Assembly: GCA_034678545.1 (NCBI GenBank)
Contig: JAXDBS010000029.1
Span: 86,142-150,141, forward strand
From: UBA5614 sp034678545
Lineage (GTDB): Bacteria; Cloacimonadota; Cloacimonadia; Cloacimonadales; Cloacimonadaceae
Direction: 5' to 3'
DNA length: 64,000 nt
Part shown: positions 1-7,976 of the stretch, piece by piece
How positions within the stretch are numbered: the first letter of the stretch is position 1
How the letters are laid out: each line of letters begins with the position of its first letter
Program-made: the position numbers and the translations under genes
The notes under the pieces: model-generated
Databases searched by the model: none
The model's input: only the letters and a program-made list of their open reading frames with translations
Told to the model about the DNA's origin: nothing

Positions 1-1
1 C

Positions 2-892
2 TCCCAAGTATACAAGCTGCATACCCTGGCCGTCACCCTGGACAATGGTTATTTATCCCAGCCTGCCCGGGACAATATCAGAAACGCGCTGGCCAATTGC
101 AGCGCCGACCATGTCTTTTATACCCTCAACCGGGAAAACTCCGCCGAACTTTTCAAAACCTTCGTGCAGCGCACAGGAGATTTCTGCAACGCCTGCATGC
201 GGGGCATCAACCACACCATTGAAACGGCGGTCGAGAGCTACAGGATCCCGCTGGTCATTAAAGGCTCCGGGCGCCGGGTGCAGTACATATCCCAGATGAA
301 AGGCATCTCCCGCCTCAACACCCCCTCCTACTTCGCCAATGTCCTGAAAGGCACCCCAGCCTATGGGAAATACGGATACCTGGCCGGACACAAGTATAAG
401 CTGGAGTTTCAGAAGATCCTCGGCGGCCTGGCCGATATCCTGAAAGTGCCCCGCGTTTCGCTCATGCGGCTGTATCCGCAGCACATCGGCCTGTATGACT
501 ACATCTACCTGCCATACACGGAGATCGTATCCATCATCAAACGGGAAATGGGCTGGGACGACGGCAGCAAGGCGGTCGAACACCTCGACTGCGAACTGCA
601 CGACGTCCCCTTTTACAAGACAACCCTGGAGAAACCCAAGCTGGGAAAAAACACCCTGCACAGCAGCGGCCTGATCCGGCAGGGCATACTCACCCGCGAG
701 GAAGCCCTGGCCCTGGAGGAACAGGAGATGGCGGATAAAAGCATCCCCCCCGAACTGCTGAACTTCCTCCAGGACAATGGCCTGACCTATGAGCAATACG
801 TGGATTATGTAAGGAACTCCGACCGCGGCAGATTCGAACCCAGGCTCCAGGTCATCGCACGGGAAATCTATCACAGGCTGAGAAAATACTGA
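2..892 (+). CDS. N-acetyl sugar amidotransferase-like protein (PseA/WbpG family), 5' end missing
   Basis: This is the C-terminal 296 residues of a gene that enters from the left edge; the reading frame is open from base 2 to TGA at 890-892. The family (PP-loop ATP pyrophosphatases of the PseA/WbpG type) transfers ammonia to a sugar carboxyl or acetimidoyl group during synthesis of lipopolysaccharide or nonulosonic-acid glycans. Seen here: a cysteine pair in GDFCNACMRGI, as in the central part of this family, followed by VIKGSGRRVQYISQM and the conserved YIYLPYTEIVSIIKREMGW stretch. The ATP-binding PP-loop itself would lie upstream and cannot be checked. The neighbours are surface-glycan genes, which fits. 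The family call is good; the exact sugar substrate is unknown. Confidence 0.72.
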   Translation, partial: SQVYKLHTLAVTLDNGYLSQPARDNIRNALANCSADHVFYTLNRENSAELFKTFVQRTGDFCNACMRGINHTIETAVESYRIPLVIKGSGRRVQYISQMKGISRLNTPSYFANVLKGTPAYGKYGYLAGHKYKLEFQKILGGLADILKVPRVSLMRLYPQHIGLYDYIYLPYTEIVSIIKREMGWDDGSKAVEHLDCELHDVPFYKTTLEKPKLGKNTLHSSGLIRQGILTREEALALEEQEMADKSIPPELLNFLQDNGLTYEQYVDYVRNSDRGRFEPRLQVIAREIYHRLRKY

Positions 893-988
893 TAGACTGG
901 CTTTCATGCCCATTAGTATGGCAGGATACGAAGTAACACAAGATGACAGTTGACAACTTGACCACCAGACCGTGAGGGGAAGGAACAA

Positions 989-1126
989 GTGCGGATAGCG
1001 TATGCCGTCAATCTGCTTGGAGGCATCATGCTAAGAGCAAACTCAATAACAACATTGACAATATGGGAACTGATTTGTTTGGGGCTGTTGGATTCAGCTT
1101 ATCAGAATCCCCAAAAAACACACTGA
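989..1126 (+). pseudogene. Short GTG-started frame, possible remnant of a glycosyltransferase N-terminus
   Basis: The 307-base gap 893-1199 is A+T-richer than the left flank and contains no full gene. Inside it a 45-codon frame starts at GTG 989, preceded by a purine-rich GAGGGGAAGGAAC, and reads MRIAYAVNLLGGIM before losing any recognisable pattern and stopping at 1124-1126. The opening resembles the first beta-strand and glycine loop of GT-B glycosyltransferases. It could equally be chance. A relic left by insertion of the cassette that follows is the simplest reading. Confidence 0.22.
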
Positions 1127-1199
1127 CTTAGAAAGTGTTAGCTAAGAGCAGATAAGCAAAGAAAAGGCAATGCTCAAATAGATTAGCCGGAGACTTAAT

Positions 1200-2681
1200 A
1201 TGCTTAGAGAATTAGCAGACAGGTTGCAACGATCAACCGGCACTGCATTTGTAATCAATGATATAAAGTATTCATATTCGGATTTGAAGCGACTGACGGC
1301 AGTTTACCAGAACGGCATTCTGTCCGATTACGAACCCGACCTGATCGGGATCATGATGCACAATGATATCGAGACCTATGCCATGCTGGTGGCGGCAATC
1401 CTGAGCGAAACCGGCTATGTCGTATTGAATCCCAATACACCGGCGGAACGCAATCAGCTGATCTGCAAGGAGGCAAACCTTTCCTGCGTTTGCAGCAGCC
1501 TGGAAACGGATAGAAACCTGATCCCGGACGGTGTCAGGTTCGTGGACCTTCTATCGGTCGAGACTGAAGATACAAAGCTTCATTATCAGGACCCGGATCC
1601 ATTATCCACAGCTTACGTACTGTTCACTTCGGGCAGCACGGGCAAACCGAAAGGAGTCAGGATCACGAAGGGCAACCTGAATGCGCTCATGGGTGCTTTC
1701 TTCAAAATCCCGATAGAAATCAGCGAAGACGATCAGGTCCTGCAGATGTTTGACCTGACCTTTGACGGATCAGTTCTCATGCTTTTTCTACCTCTGAGCA
1801 AGGGAGCTGCGGTATATACTACTGACCCTGGCAGGATCAAATACATGGATATTGGCAGAATACTGAGTTCCTATCAGATGAGTTATGTGTTTTTGGTTCC
1901 TTCTGTGATCTCCCTGCTGAAACCTTTTCTGCCGGAATTCCGCTTTCCGTCAGTCAAGACCTTCATTGTGGGGGCTGAAGCAACCACGATGTCCCTGCTT
2001 GAACTGATCAGGCCATCGATCCCCAATGCCGCAATCTGGAATTTGTACGGACCCACCGAATCCACAGTCTGCTGCCTGGCCTACAAGGTCGACGGCAATC
2101 TCAGCAATGAACTTTATAATGACATGATCCCGATCGGGAAACCTCTGCCCGGATTTCATTTACTGATCATGAACGAAGGAAAAGCTGTTGATCAGGTCGG
2201 CGCTAAAGGCGAGCTTTTCATTGCCGGCGATCAGCTTACGCCTGGCTACATTAACGACATGGAAAAAAACAAACTCTCATTTTGCACACTGGATTACTGT
2301 GGAAAACCTGAGCGGTTTTATGCCACGGGGGACATCGTGTATCTGAATGCATTTGGCAATATCATGTACTGCGGCAGAAAGGACCACCAAGTGAAGATCC
2401 AAGGATACCGGATCGAGCTGAATGAGATTGAATACCATGCAAGAAATTACACTAAAACAGAAGCCGTTGCCGTGGCCAAGGAGGTTGACGGGAATAACAG
2501 GCTTTACCTCTTTGTGGAAGGATTTGAAGGAAGCGAAAAAGACCTACTAGTTTACCTGGAAACGAAACTGCCTGACTACATGGTACCCAGAATCATAGTC
2601 AAACTAAAACAACTGCCGTTAAACGCGAGCAACAAGATAGACCGCAAGTTGCTGGCTGACAGCATCCAATTGGGAATCTGA
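1200..2681 (+). CDS. Amino-acid adenylating enzyme, DltA-like AMP-dependent ligase
   Basis: A 493-residue stand-alone adenylation enzyme, about the size of DltA. It should activate a carboxylic acid with ATP and load it as a thioester onto the carrier protein encoded two genes downstream. Visible core motifs: the P-loop-like FTSGSTGKPKG near residues 142-152, FDLTFDGSVLM carrying the Asp that in NRPS and DltA enzymes binds the substrate amino group, NLYGPTEST at 281-289, YATGDIVY, GRKDHQVKIQGYRIEL, and the C-terminal catalytic Lys in NKIDRK (K479). The retained Asp suggests an amino acid rather than a fatty or aryl acid (inference). There are no condensation or carrier domains in the chain. 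It is first in a five-gene run with 2-base spacing to the next gene. D-alanine specificity cannot be read with confidence. Confidence 0.85.
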   Translation: MLRELADRLQRSTGTAFVINDIKYSYSDLKRLTAVYQNGILSDYEPDLIGIMMHNDIETYAMLVAAILSETGYVVLNPNTPAERNQLICKEANLSCVCSSLETDRNLIPDGVRFVDLLSVETEDTKLHYQDPDPLSTAYVLFTSGSTGKPKGVRITKGNLNALMGAFFKIPIEISEDDQVLQMFDLTFDGSVLMLFLPLSKGAAVYTTDPGRIKYMDIGRILSSYQMSYVFLVPSVISLLKPFLPEFRFPSVKTFIVGAEATTMSLLELIRPSIPNAAIWNLYGPTESTVCCLAYKVDGNLSNELYNDMIPIGKPLPGFHLLIMNEGKAVDQVGAKGELFIAGDQLTPGYINDMEKNKLSFCTLDYCGKPERFYATGDIVYLNAFGNIMYCGRKDHQVKIQGYRIELNEIEYHARNYTKTEAVAVAKEVDGNNRLYLFVEGFEGSEKDLLVYLETKLPDYMVPRIIVKLKQLPLNASNKIDRKLLADSIQLGI

Positions 2682-2683
2682 TT

Positions 2684-3481
2684 ATGGTTATCAACAAACA
2701 TGACATGGCCAGCCTCAACAGACTCAATTGGGAAAACCTGATCGAATTGTATGAAGACGTGTCTGCTTCTACAAAATCTTTCAACAGGAAGACTGAACCT
2801 GTTCTCAGTTTTTTTTCCAGAAAATATTGCTGGCCGAATTTCAGCCTGATCCAATATGCTGGATTTAACGCCGAAGTATTTCTTCCTCGTTTAAACAGGT
2901 CGATTATAAATAGAGAGATATCTCCCTTCGTATTGCTGAGTCCCATGATAGACAACTATGAGGCGTTATCTGACCTGTTGGACAGATATGAGATCAGGCA
3001 GATCAGCCAGTGGCCTGTGATCTGGTATGATCTGGCGGAAGGGCTGCCACCAGATACAGCGGCCAGCGATTTCAATGTAAAAAATGTAAAGACAGAAGCT
3101 CAGCTTAACTCCTGGCATGAAATTGCCAGCCAGGTGCTGTTTAATAACAAGAAACTACCGCTTGACGCATTTCTATCCTCGAATTATATCTTGCTGTTGG
3201 GATATGAACAGGATATTCCGGTGGCGGCCACTCTTATTTTTCTCGGATCAGCAGCCCCCAGTGTGCATATGGTTTCAGTATTGCCGGAATACCGCCGGAA
3301 AGGTTACGGAATGAGCATATTCCGTCAGGCAATTGTGATGGTCGGTGAGATGCAATACAATGTTGTCTTTGCCCAAGCTTCCCCAATGGGCAAGAAACCC
3401 TGGGCAGATCTTGGATTCAAGACTACGGGTTATTTGAATAACTTTTGGAAAATCGGTGTAACTACAGAGGAGCTGGAATGA
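2684..3481 (+). CDS. GNAT-family N-acetyltransferase inside the Dlt-like cassette
   Basis: A 265-residue protein with a C-terminal GNAT fold: the acyl-CoA-binding loop is RRKGYGMSIF, preceded by the beta-strand VHMVSVLPEYR and followed by FAQASPMGKKPWADLGFKTT, the usual C-terminal strand and helix. The first 120 residues have no domain I recognise. GNAT enzymes transfer an acyl group from acyl-CoA to an amine. The ATG at 2684 lies 2 bases after the adenylation gene, and the TGA overlaps the carrier-protein ATG by 4 bases (ATGA), so translation is probably coupled. Canonical dltABCD operons lack such a gene. Its position between ligase and carrier suggests that it N-acylates the loaded amino acid or the finished decoration (inference). 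Substrate unknown. Confidence 0.75.
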   Translation: MVINKHDMASLNRLNWENLIELYEDVSASTKSFNRKTEPVLSFFSRKYCWPNFSLIQYAGFNAEVFLPRLNRSIINREISPFVLLSPMIDNYEALSDLLDRYEIRQISQWPVIWYDLAEGLPPDTAASDFNVKNVKTEAQLNSWHEIASQVLFNNKKLPLDAFLSSNYILLLGYEQDIPVAATLIFLGSAAPSVHMVSVLPEYRRKGYGMSIFRQAIVMVGEMQYNVVFAQASPMGKKPWADLGFKTTGYLNNFWKIGVTTEELE

Positions 3482-3723
3482 CAAGAGAACAGATCATTCA
3501 GGATATGACGGCCATAGTGCAATCAGTATTGAAGCACAGCGATTTTAAACTGACGGAAGAAATGACAGCAGGACAGATCAAAGGATGGGATTCGTTGTCT
3601 CATATGGTGATCATCACAGAGATCGAGAAACACTTTAAGGTAAAGTTTAGCTTTAGCGACATTCTTAATCTGAACAACATGGGTGATATGTTTAACCTGC
3701 TTGAAAGCAAGCTTGACAAATAG
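3478..3723 (+). CDS. Acyl/peptidyl carrier protein, DltC-like
   Basis: An 81-residue carrier protein. The 4'-phosphopantetheine attachment serine is S39 in KGWDSLSHM, and the downstream helix IITEIEKHFKVKF and the tail with NMGDMFNLLESKL are typical of carrier proteins. I start it at ATG 3478, not the in-frame ATG at 3445: GAGGAG lies just upstream at usable spacing and the start overlaps the GNAT stop. It would hold the activated acid delivered by the adenylation enzyme and pass it to the MBOAT protein at the membrane. It needs a phosphopantetheinyl transferase, which is not in this window. Confidence 0.88.
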   Translation: MTREQIIQDMTAIVQSVLKHSDFKLTEEMTAGQIKGWDSLSHMVIITEIEKHFKVKFSFSDILNLNNMGDMFNLLESKLDK

Positions 3724-3771
3724 TCTGACTAACAGCCATTGAATCAACTCATAATAACCAGAACATAGCCA

Positions 3772-5187
3772 ATGGATATAGTTTCATTTAACTACATCTT
3801 TTTCCTGCTGGCGGTATTCTGCCTCTATTACCTGGTCAGCGATTCTCTCAAGAAGTACCTACTCTGCATTGCCAGCCTGGCTTTTTATATGATTGGCCAA
3901 ACCGGGTATGCCATTTTACTGCTGGTATCGATCCTTGTGAATTATAGTGCTGGACTTGCCTTTGCAGGGCAAAAACCGTTTCGAAAATATGTGTTTGGAT
4001 TAACCCTGCTTTTCAATGTTGGCCTGCTTGTTTATTTCAAGTACCTTGGTTACTGGCTCTCCTTGTTGAATCCAGGCTTACACATTTTATCCGATGATGC
4101 ATTATCTGCCATGAACAATCTGATCCTGCCCCTTGGTATATCCTTCTATACTTTCAATGCCATAGGATACACCATTGACACCTACCTGAGTGTGCTTAAA
4201 CCAGAACATAACCTGGCATATTACATTACATATCAGGCCTTTTTTCCGCATGTATTGTCCGGCCCGGTGGCCAGGGCCAAATTATTGTTGCCCCAGATCA
4301 GGCAACAGCATATCCTGAATTATGATTCTGTTACCAGTGGTTTGAGGCTCATACTATTAGGGTATTTCAAGAAAGTTGTCATTGCTAATGGACTAAAACC
4401 TTATGTAGATGCCGTATACGGGAATTCGAATATGCATAACGGCTCAACCCTGTTTATTGCTTCAATAGTGTTTTTTTGCCAGATATATGCCGATTTCTCC
4501 GGCTACACAGATGTAGCACTTGGTACGGCAAAGCTGTTTGGCTTTAACCTTCTGAATAATTTCAATAAGCCTTTTTTAAGCAGGTCTGTCACTGACTTCT
4601 GGAGAAGATGGCATATCTCATTATCTTCCTGGGTAAGGGATTATCTGTATTATCCGATCCAATTCAAGCTGAGGAATATTTATACTCTGTCAGTGCTGGC
4701 TGCAACACTGGTAACTTTTATAGTTATCGGCATGTGGCACGGCCCCAAAACCAATTACCTTATTTTCGGCCTTTCGCAGTTCGTTTTTATCATGGCTGAA
4801 CAATACTTACCAAAACTTGTGATCGTAAAAACCAGAATTCTACAACATATACTGAAAGTTATACAGATATTATTTACATTGTTGATCCTAACCTTTAGCT
4901 TTATTACCTTAAGGGCTGATACATTCAAACAGACTTTGAGTATCTTTGGCAGAATATTCTCTTTGCCGGGCAGGATATTCATTCCAACAGAAGCGGGCCT
5001 TTTTGTCGGAAGCGCCGGTTTTGTTGTTTTGCTGCTGATGGAGATAGTATCCCGTCAGCAGGAACTGACTGCTTATATAGCACAAAGAAGGAAAGCGATC
5101 CGCTGGATGATATATCTGGCAGTTGTCTGCATGATAATAGCATTCGGCGACTTTGATAACACAGCGTTTATATACTACCAGTTTTAA
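3772..5187 (+). CDS. MBOAT-family membrane O-acyltransferase, DltB/AlgI-like
   Basis: A 471-residue polytopic membrane protein with roughly ten to twelve hydrophobic segments. It carries the MBOAT signature: SVTDFWRRWHISLSSWVRDY with the first conserved His at H281, and IGMWHGPKTNYLIFG with the essential catalytic His at H323. DltB and AlgI relatives move an acyl or aminoacyl group from a cytoplasmic donor across the membrane to an extracytoplasmic acceptor such as teichoic acid or alginate. The neighbouring carrier protein is the likely donor, as in the DltC-DltB pair. It starts 48 bases after the carrier gene and is followed 15 bases later by an SGNH-like gene. The acceptor is presumably the surface glycan made by the flanking genes (inference). 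Confidence 0.87.
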   Translation: MDIVSFNYIFFLLAVFCLYYLVSDSLKKYLLCIASLAFYMIGQTGYAILLLVSILVNYSAGLAFAGQKPFRKYVFGLTLLFNVGLLVYFKYLGYWLSLLNPGLHILSDDALSAMNNLILPLGISFYTFNAIGYTIDTYLSVLKPEHNLAYYITYQAFFPHVLSGPVARAKLLLPQIRQQHILNYDSVTSGLRLILLGYFKKVVIANGLKPYVDAVYGNSNMHNGSTLFIASIVFFCQIYADFSGYTDVALGTAKLFGFNLLNNFNKPFLSRSVTDFWRRWHISLSSWVRDYLYYPIQFKLRNIYTLSVLAATLVTFIVIGMWHGPKTNYLIFGLSQFVFIMAEQYLPKLVIVKTRILQHILKVIQILFTLLILTFSFITLRADTFKQTLSIFGRIFSLPGRIFIPTEAGLFVGSAGFVVLLLMEIVSRQQELTAYIAQRRKAIRWMIYLAVVCMIIAFGDFDNTAFIYYQF

Positions 5188-5202
5188 GCAGGGCATGGAA
5201 TC

Positions 5203-6180
5203 ATGAAAAAGGAAGAACTGCCTGAATTAAGAAAACTCCTGCTTAACGCAGCAGTTTTTGTTATAATCATGTTAAGCGTGGATTGGATTGCGGGCATGGC
5301 AATCAAGACCTATGTATCCCGGTTTGACATAGTATCGCAGTCTAACATGGAAACAGCTATTTTTAAAAAAGCTGACATTCTGATATTTGGCGCTTCTCAG
5401 GCCGAGGTCGGACTCAATCCGATGATCATAACGGATAAAACATCTTTAGTTGCAGTCAATCTGGCGCAGAGTTCATCTAATGTTACATACAATTTTATTA
5501 TCCTGAAGGAGTATCTGAAACACCACAAACCACGTTTTCTGATCAATGTTGTTACCGCCATTGATCTGATGGACAGGCCTAAAATCCTCCAGGTAACTCA
5601 AAGATTGAGACATTTATATGGATCTGATGCGGGAATAGACTCTGTGTTATCCGCAGTTACGCCAAAAGCGAAGTTTTCGCTATTCTTCTCGCTTTACCGT
5701 TATAATAGGCTACTTTTAGACATTATCAGAAACAGGAAAATAGGGAATGTCAAGGATAGTTTTCGCCCTTATGCAGTTGATAATGGAAAATATGTCGATT
5801 CACTGTATAATATTTATAAAGGCCACATCAAAGAAGAAAATCAGAGAGCTCTGAAATCTGTAGCCTCGATTAAAAATGAAGGAATTTCATATACATATCT
5901 CCTCAAATTGATAGATTTATGTAGAGATGAAAAAATAGAGTTATTCTTAGTTTTCTGCCCCTCTTACCATGGTGAGGACCTAGCCTTAAATCTAACGCCT
6001 GTGCCGGAATACTTCAAGAGAATTCCAGAGGATGACTATATCCACTTTGTCCATGTTTCACATCACAAGTATCCATACCTGAAAAGCAAACTGCTTTTCA
6101 AGGACATGGCCCACATGAATTCGGCAGGAGCAGACAGCTTGTCCAAGATAATTGCTTCTTACATCATCAGGGAAATGTGA
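5203..6180 (+). CDS. Membrane-anchored SGNH-hydrolase-like protein, DltD/AlgJ-like role
   Basis: A 325-residue protein with one N-terminal membrane segment (about residues 15-35, LNAAVFVIIMLSVDWIAGM) and the rest predicted outside the membrane. The SGNH-type nucleophile motif is FGASQAEVG with S65, and the C-terminal Asp-His pair is DMAHMN with D301 and H304. In DltD and AlgJ/AlgX such proteins act after the MBOAT enzyme, on the periplasmic side, to place or remove the ester group. It is somewhat shorter than DltD (about 400 residues). It is last in the A+T-rich cassette; the gene after it returns to the surrounding base composition. Assignment rests on the motifs and on position. Confidence 0.72.
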   Translation: MKKEELPELRKLLLNAAVFVIIMLSVDWIAGMAIKTYVSRFDIVSQSNMETAIFKKADILIFGASQAEVGLNPMIITDKTSLVAVNLAQSSSNVTYNFIILKEYLKHHKPRFLINVVTAIDLMDRPKILQVTQRLRHLYGSDAGIDSVLSAVTPKAKFSLFFSLYRYNRLLLDIIRNRKIGNVKDSFRPYAVDNGKYVDSLYNIYKGHIKEENQRALKSVASIKNEGISYTYLLKLIDLCRDEKIELFLVFCPSYHGEDLALNLTPVPEYFKRIPEDDYIHFVHVSHHKYPYLKSKLLFKDMAHMNSAGADSLSKIIASYIIREM

Positions 6181-6296
6181 TTCTAAGTAATCATGATAGA
6201 TAATTAGATTATTCTTCTCTTCTAAACATCTTTCCCTTGACACTCTTTCCCTTTCTGCTAAAAGGAATTTTATTATAAGGAAGGGACCGCAAAGGC

Positions 6297-7976
6297 ATGA
6301 TATCCGTCTTAATTGATTACAAACTGGAGAAATACAACCGGGAGATCAAATATGTGTTTGACTATGTATTTGAGACCCTGGGACTGAGCCACAGGTTCAT
6401 CAGCGACCCGTCGCACCTGCGCCAGCATGACATTCTCCTGTTGTACGGCCTGATCGAGCCCACGGAAGAGGAGCTGAGGGCGATCGCCTGCCGCTACATC
6501 ACCATTTTCATCCAGGCCGAACCCCAGTTATACGACCCCTCCGGTTATACGCCCGACAAGCTGCGGCGGGTGCTGCGCGAGGTCAAGCTTTTCACCCAGA
6601 CTCCCATCATCTCCGAACGCAAATTCGAGTATCCCGCCGCCAATTACACCGAGCAGGATTTCTTCGGCAGCAAGATCAATTTCGACCTGCCGGGCAATAT
6701 CTTCTTCCATCTGGCGGGGCGCGAGGAGGCCATGGATGCCTCCCGCGACTCCAACGGCTGTTTTCCGGACAGCGCCAGCGCCTTTCAGCGCTGGTATGAC
6801 ACGCCCTTCATCGACAACTTCACCTGGTTGCTGGACAACCTGATCAAGGAACAGGCCAAAGCCAGGGGGCAGTACATTGTCCAGAAGCACTACTGGCCCA
6901 AGGCGGAGGATATGGCCGCCGCCCTCACCCACAGCGTGGGCGATTTGCAGAAATGGGATTTCAACAGTATCCTGTTTTCGGTCATGGACGACCTCGCCCT
7001 GCTCTTCACACTGCGCTGGCAGCAGCTCTTCCGCAATATCTGGAGCAAGCTGAAATACATCTTCACCAATTACGAAATGTACTGGAACTTCCAGGAATTC
7101 ATGAGCCTGGAACGTGAGAACAACCTCACCTCGACCTGGTTCATCGCTTCCGAAAAAGCGCCGGACATAGATTACACGCTGGATGACGCCGACCTGCAGG
7201 ACGAGTTGAAACAGATCCTGCGCCAGGGCGGCGAGATCGGACTGCTGGCCACCGACGACAAGCTGAACCGGGACGCCTTCATCACCCGCAAACAGATCAT
7301 GCTGCGCCAGTTGCAGAAGGAGCAGCTGGGCATCCGGCAAAACCACTATCTGCTGCACGACAAGATCCGCGACCTGCATCAGAGGACGCTACCGCTATAC
7401 GATTCCAGTTCCGCGCTCAATGACACTGCCGGTTATCGGCATGGCCTGATCTTTCCCTATCAGGCCTGGATCTCCTCCCTGAAAAGCAACCACTTGGAAC
7501 TGCCTGTCTGCTTCCGGGACGAATTCCTCAAGACGGGCAAGTACAGCCTGATCAGCCTGGAAGACGCCAAGCAGATGCTGAAAAAGGCCTTCCAGTCCGT
7601 CCGGCGCCGCAAAGGCTTGTTCTGTCTGGACTTCACTCCCGCCAATTATACCGACATACCCTACTGCAGCAAATTGTATTCCTACATCCTGGCCCTGATC
7701 AAAGCGGAAAAGGCCTATTGCGCAACTTTAGGAGACCTGGCCGCCTGGTGGGGCAAACGCAGCCGCGTCACCATAGACGAGAGCGAATACGATTTCAGCA
7801 TCAGTTTTCCCGATGACCTGGAAAGCTTTGCCATCCAGTTCTACAGCGATCTCGACCTCCTTCAGGTCGAGGGTGCGGGATTCCGACGGGAGGGCAGCAC
7901 CATCCACTTTTCCAATATCAAGGCCAACAGCGTGGCCTCCGTCCGGCTCGGCCGGCAGGAACACGCAGGAGAATGA
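6297..7976 (+). CDS. Polysaccharide-deacetylase-like protein (DUF7033-type), probably catalytically inactive
   Basis: A 559-residue protein whose layout follows a family of large polysaccharide deacetylases. It has an N-terminal alpha/beta domain (1-200), then a degenerate NodB-like barrel with LTHSVGD (210-216), STWFIASE, GGEIGLLATDD (311-321), LGIRQNHYLL and the late motif YDSSSALNDTAGYRHGLIFPY. Relatives usually read THDVD and an IGLH segment, where Asp and His bind the metal. Here the Asp after TH is Ser and the His position is L317, so hydrolysis looks unlikely. It may be a scaffold or glycan-binding protein, or I may have misaligned the motifs. Its stop overlaps the next glycosyltransferase by 4 bases, so it belongs to the glycan operon. 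Base composition matches the downstream genes rather than the upstream cassette. Confidence 0.6.
   Translation: MISVLIDYKLEKYNREIKYVFDYVFETLGLSHRFISDPSHLRQHDILLLYGLIEPTEEELRAIACRYITIFIQAEPQLYDPSGYTPDKLRRVLREVKLFTQTPIISERKFEYPAANYTEQDFFGSKINFDLPGNIFFHLAGREEAMDASRDSNGCFPDSASAFQRWYDTPFIDNFTWLLDNLIKEQAKARGQYIVQKHYWPKAEDMAAALTHSVGDLQKWDFNSILFSVMDDLALLFTLRWQQLFRNIWSKLKYIFTNYEMYWNFQEFMSLERENNLTSTWFIASEKAPDIDYTLDDADLQDELKQILRQGGEIGLLATDDKLNRDAFITRKQIMLRQLQKEQLGIRQNHYLLHDKIRDLHQRTLPLYDSSSALNDTAGYRHGLIFPYQAWISSLKSNHLELPVCFRDEFLKTGKYSLISLEDAKQMLKKAFQSVRRRKGLFCLDFTPANYTDIPYCSKLYSYILALIKAEKAYCATLGDLAAWWGKRSRVTIDESEYDFSISFPDDLESFAIQFYSDLDLLQVEGAGFRREGSTIHFSNIKANSVASVRLGRQEHAGE

Noticed and set aside
53..988. 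Long open frame on the minus strand opposite the amidotransferase-like gene
   Set aside because: The plus-strand frame has clear family motifs; the opposite frame is hydrophobic, has no domain and arises from GC-rich codon use.
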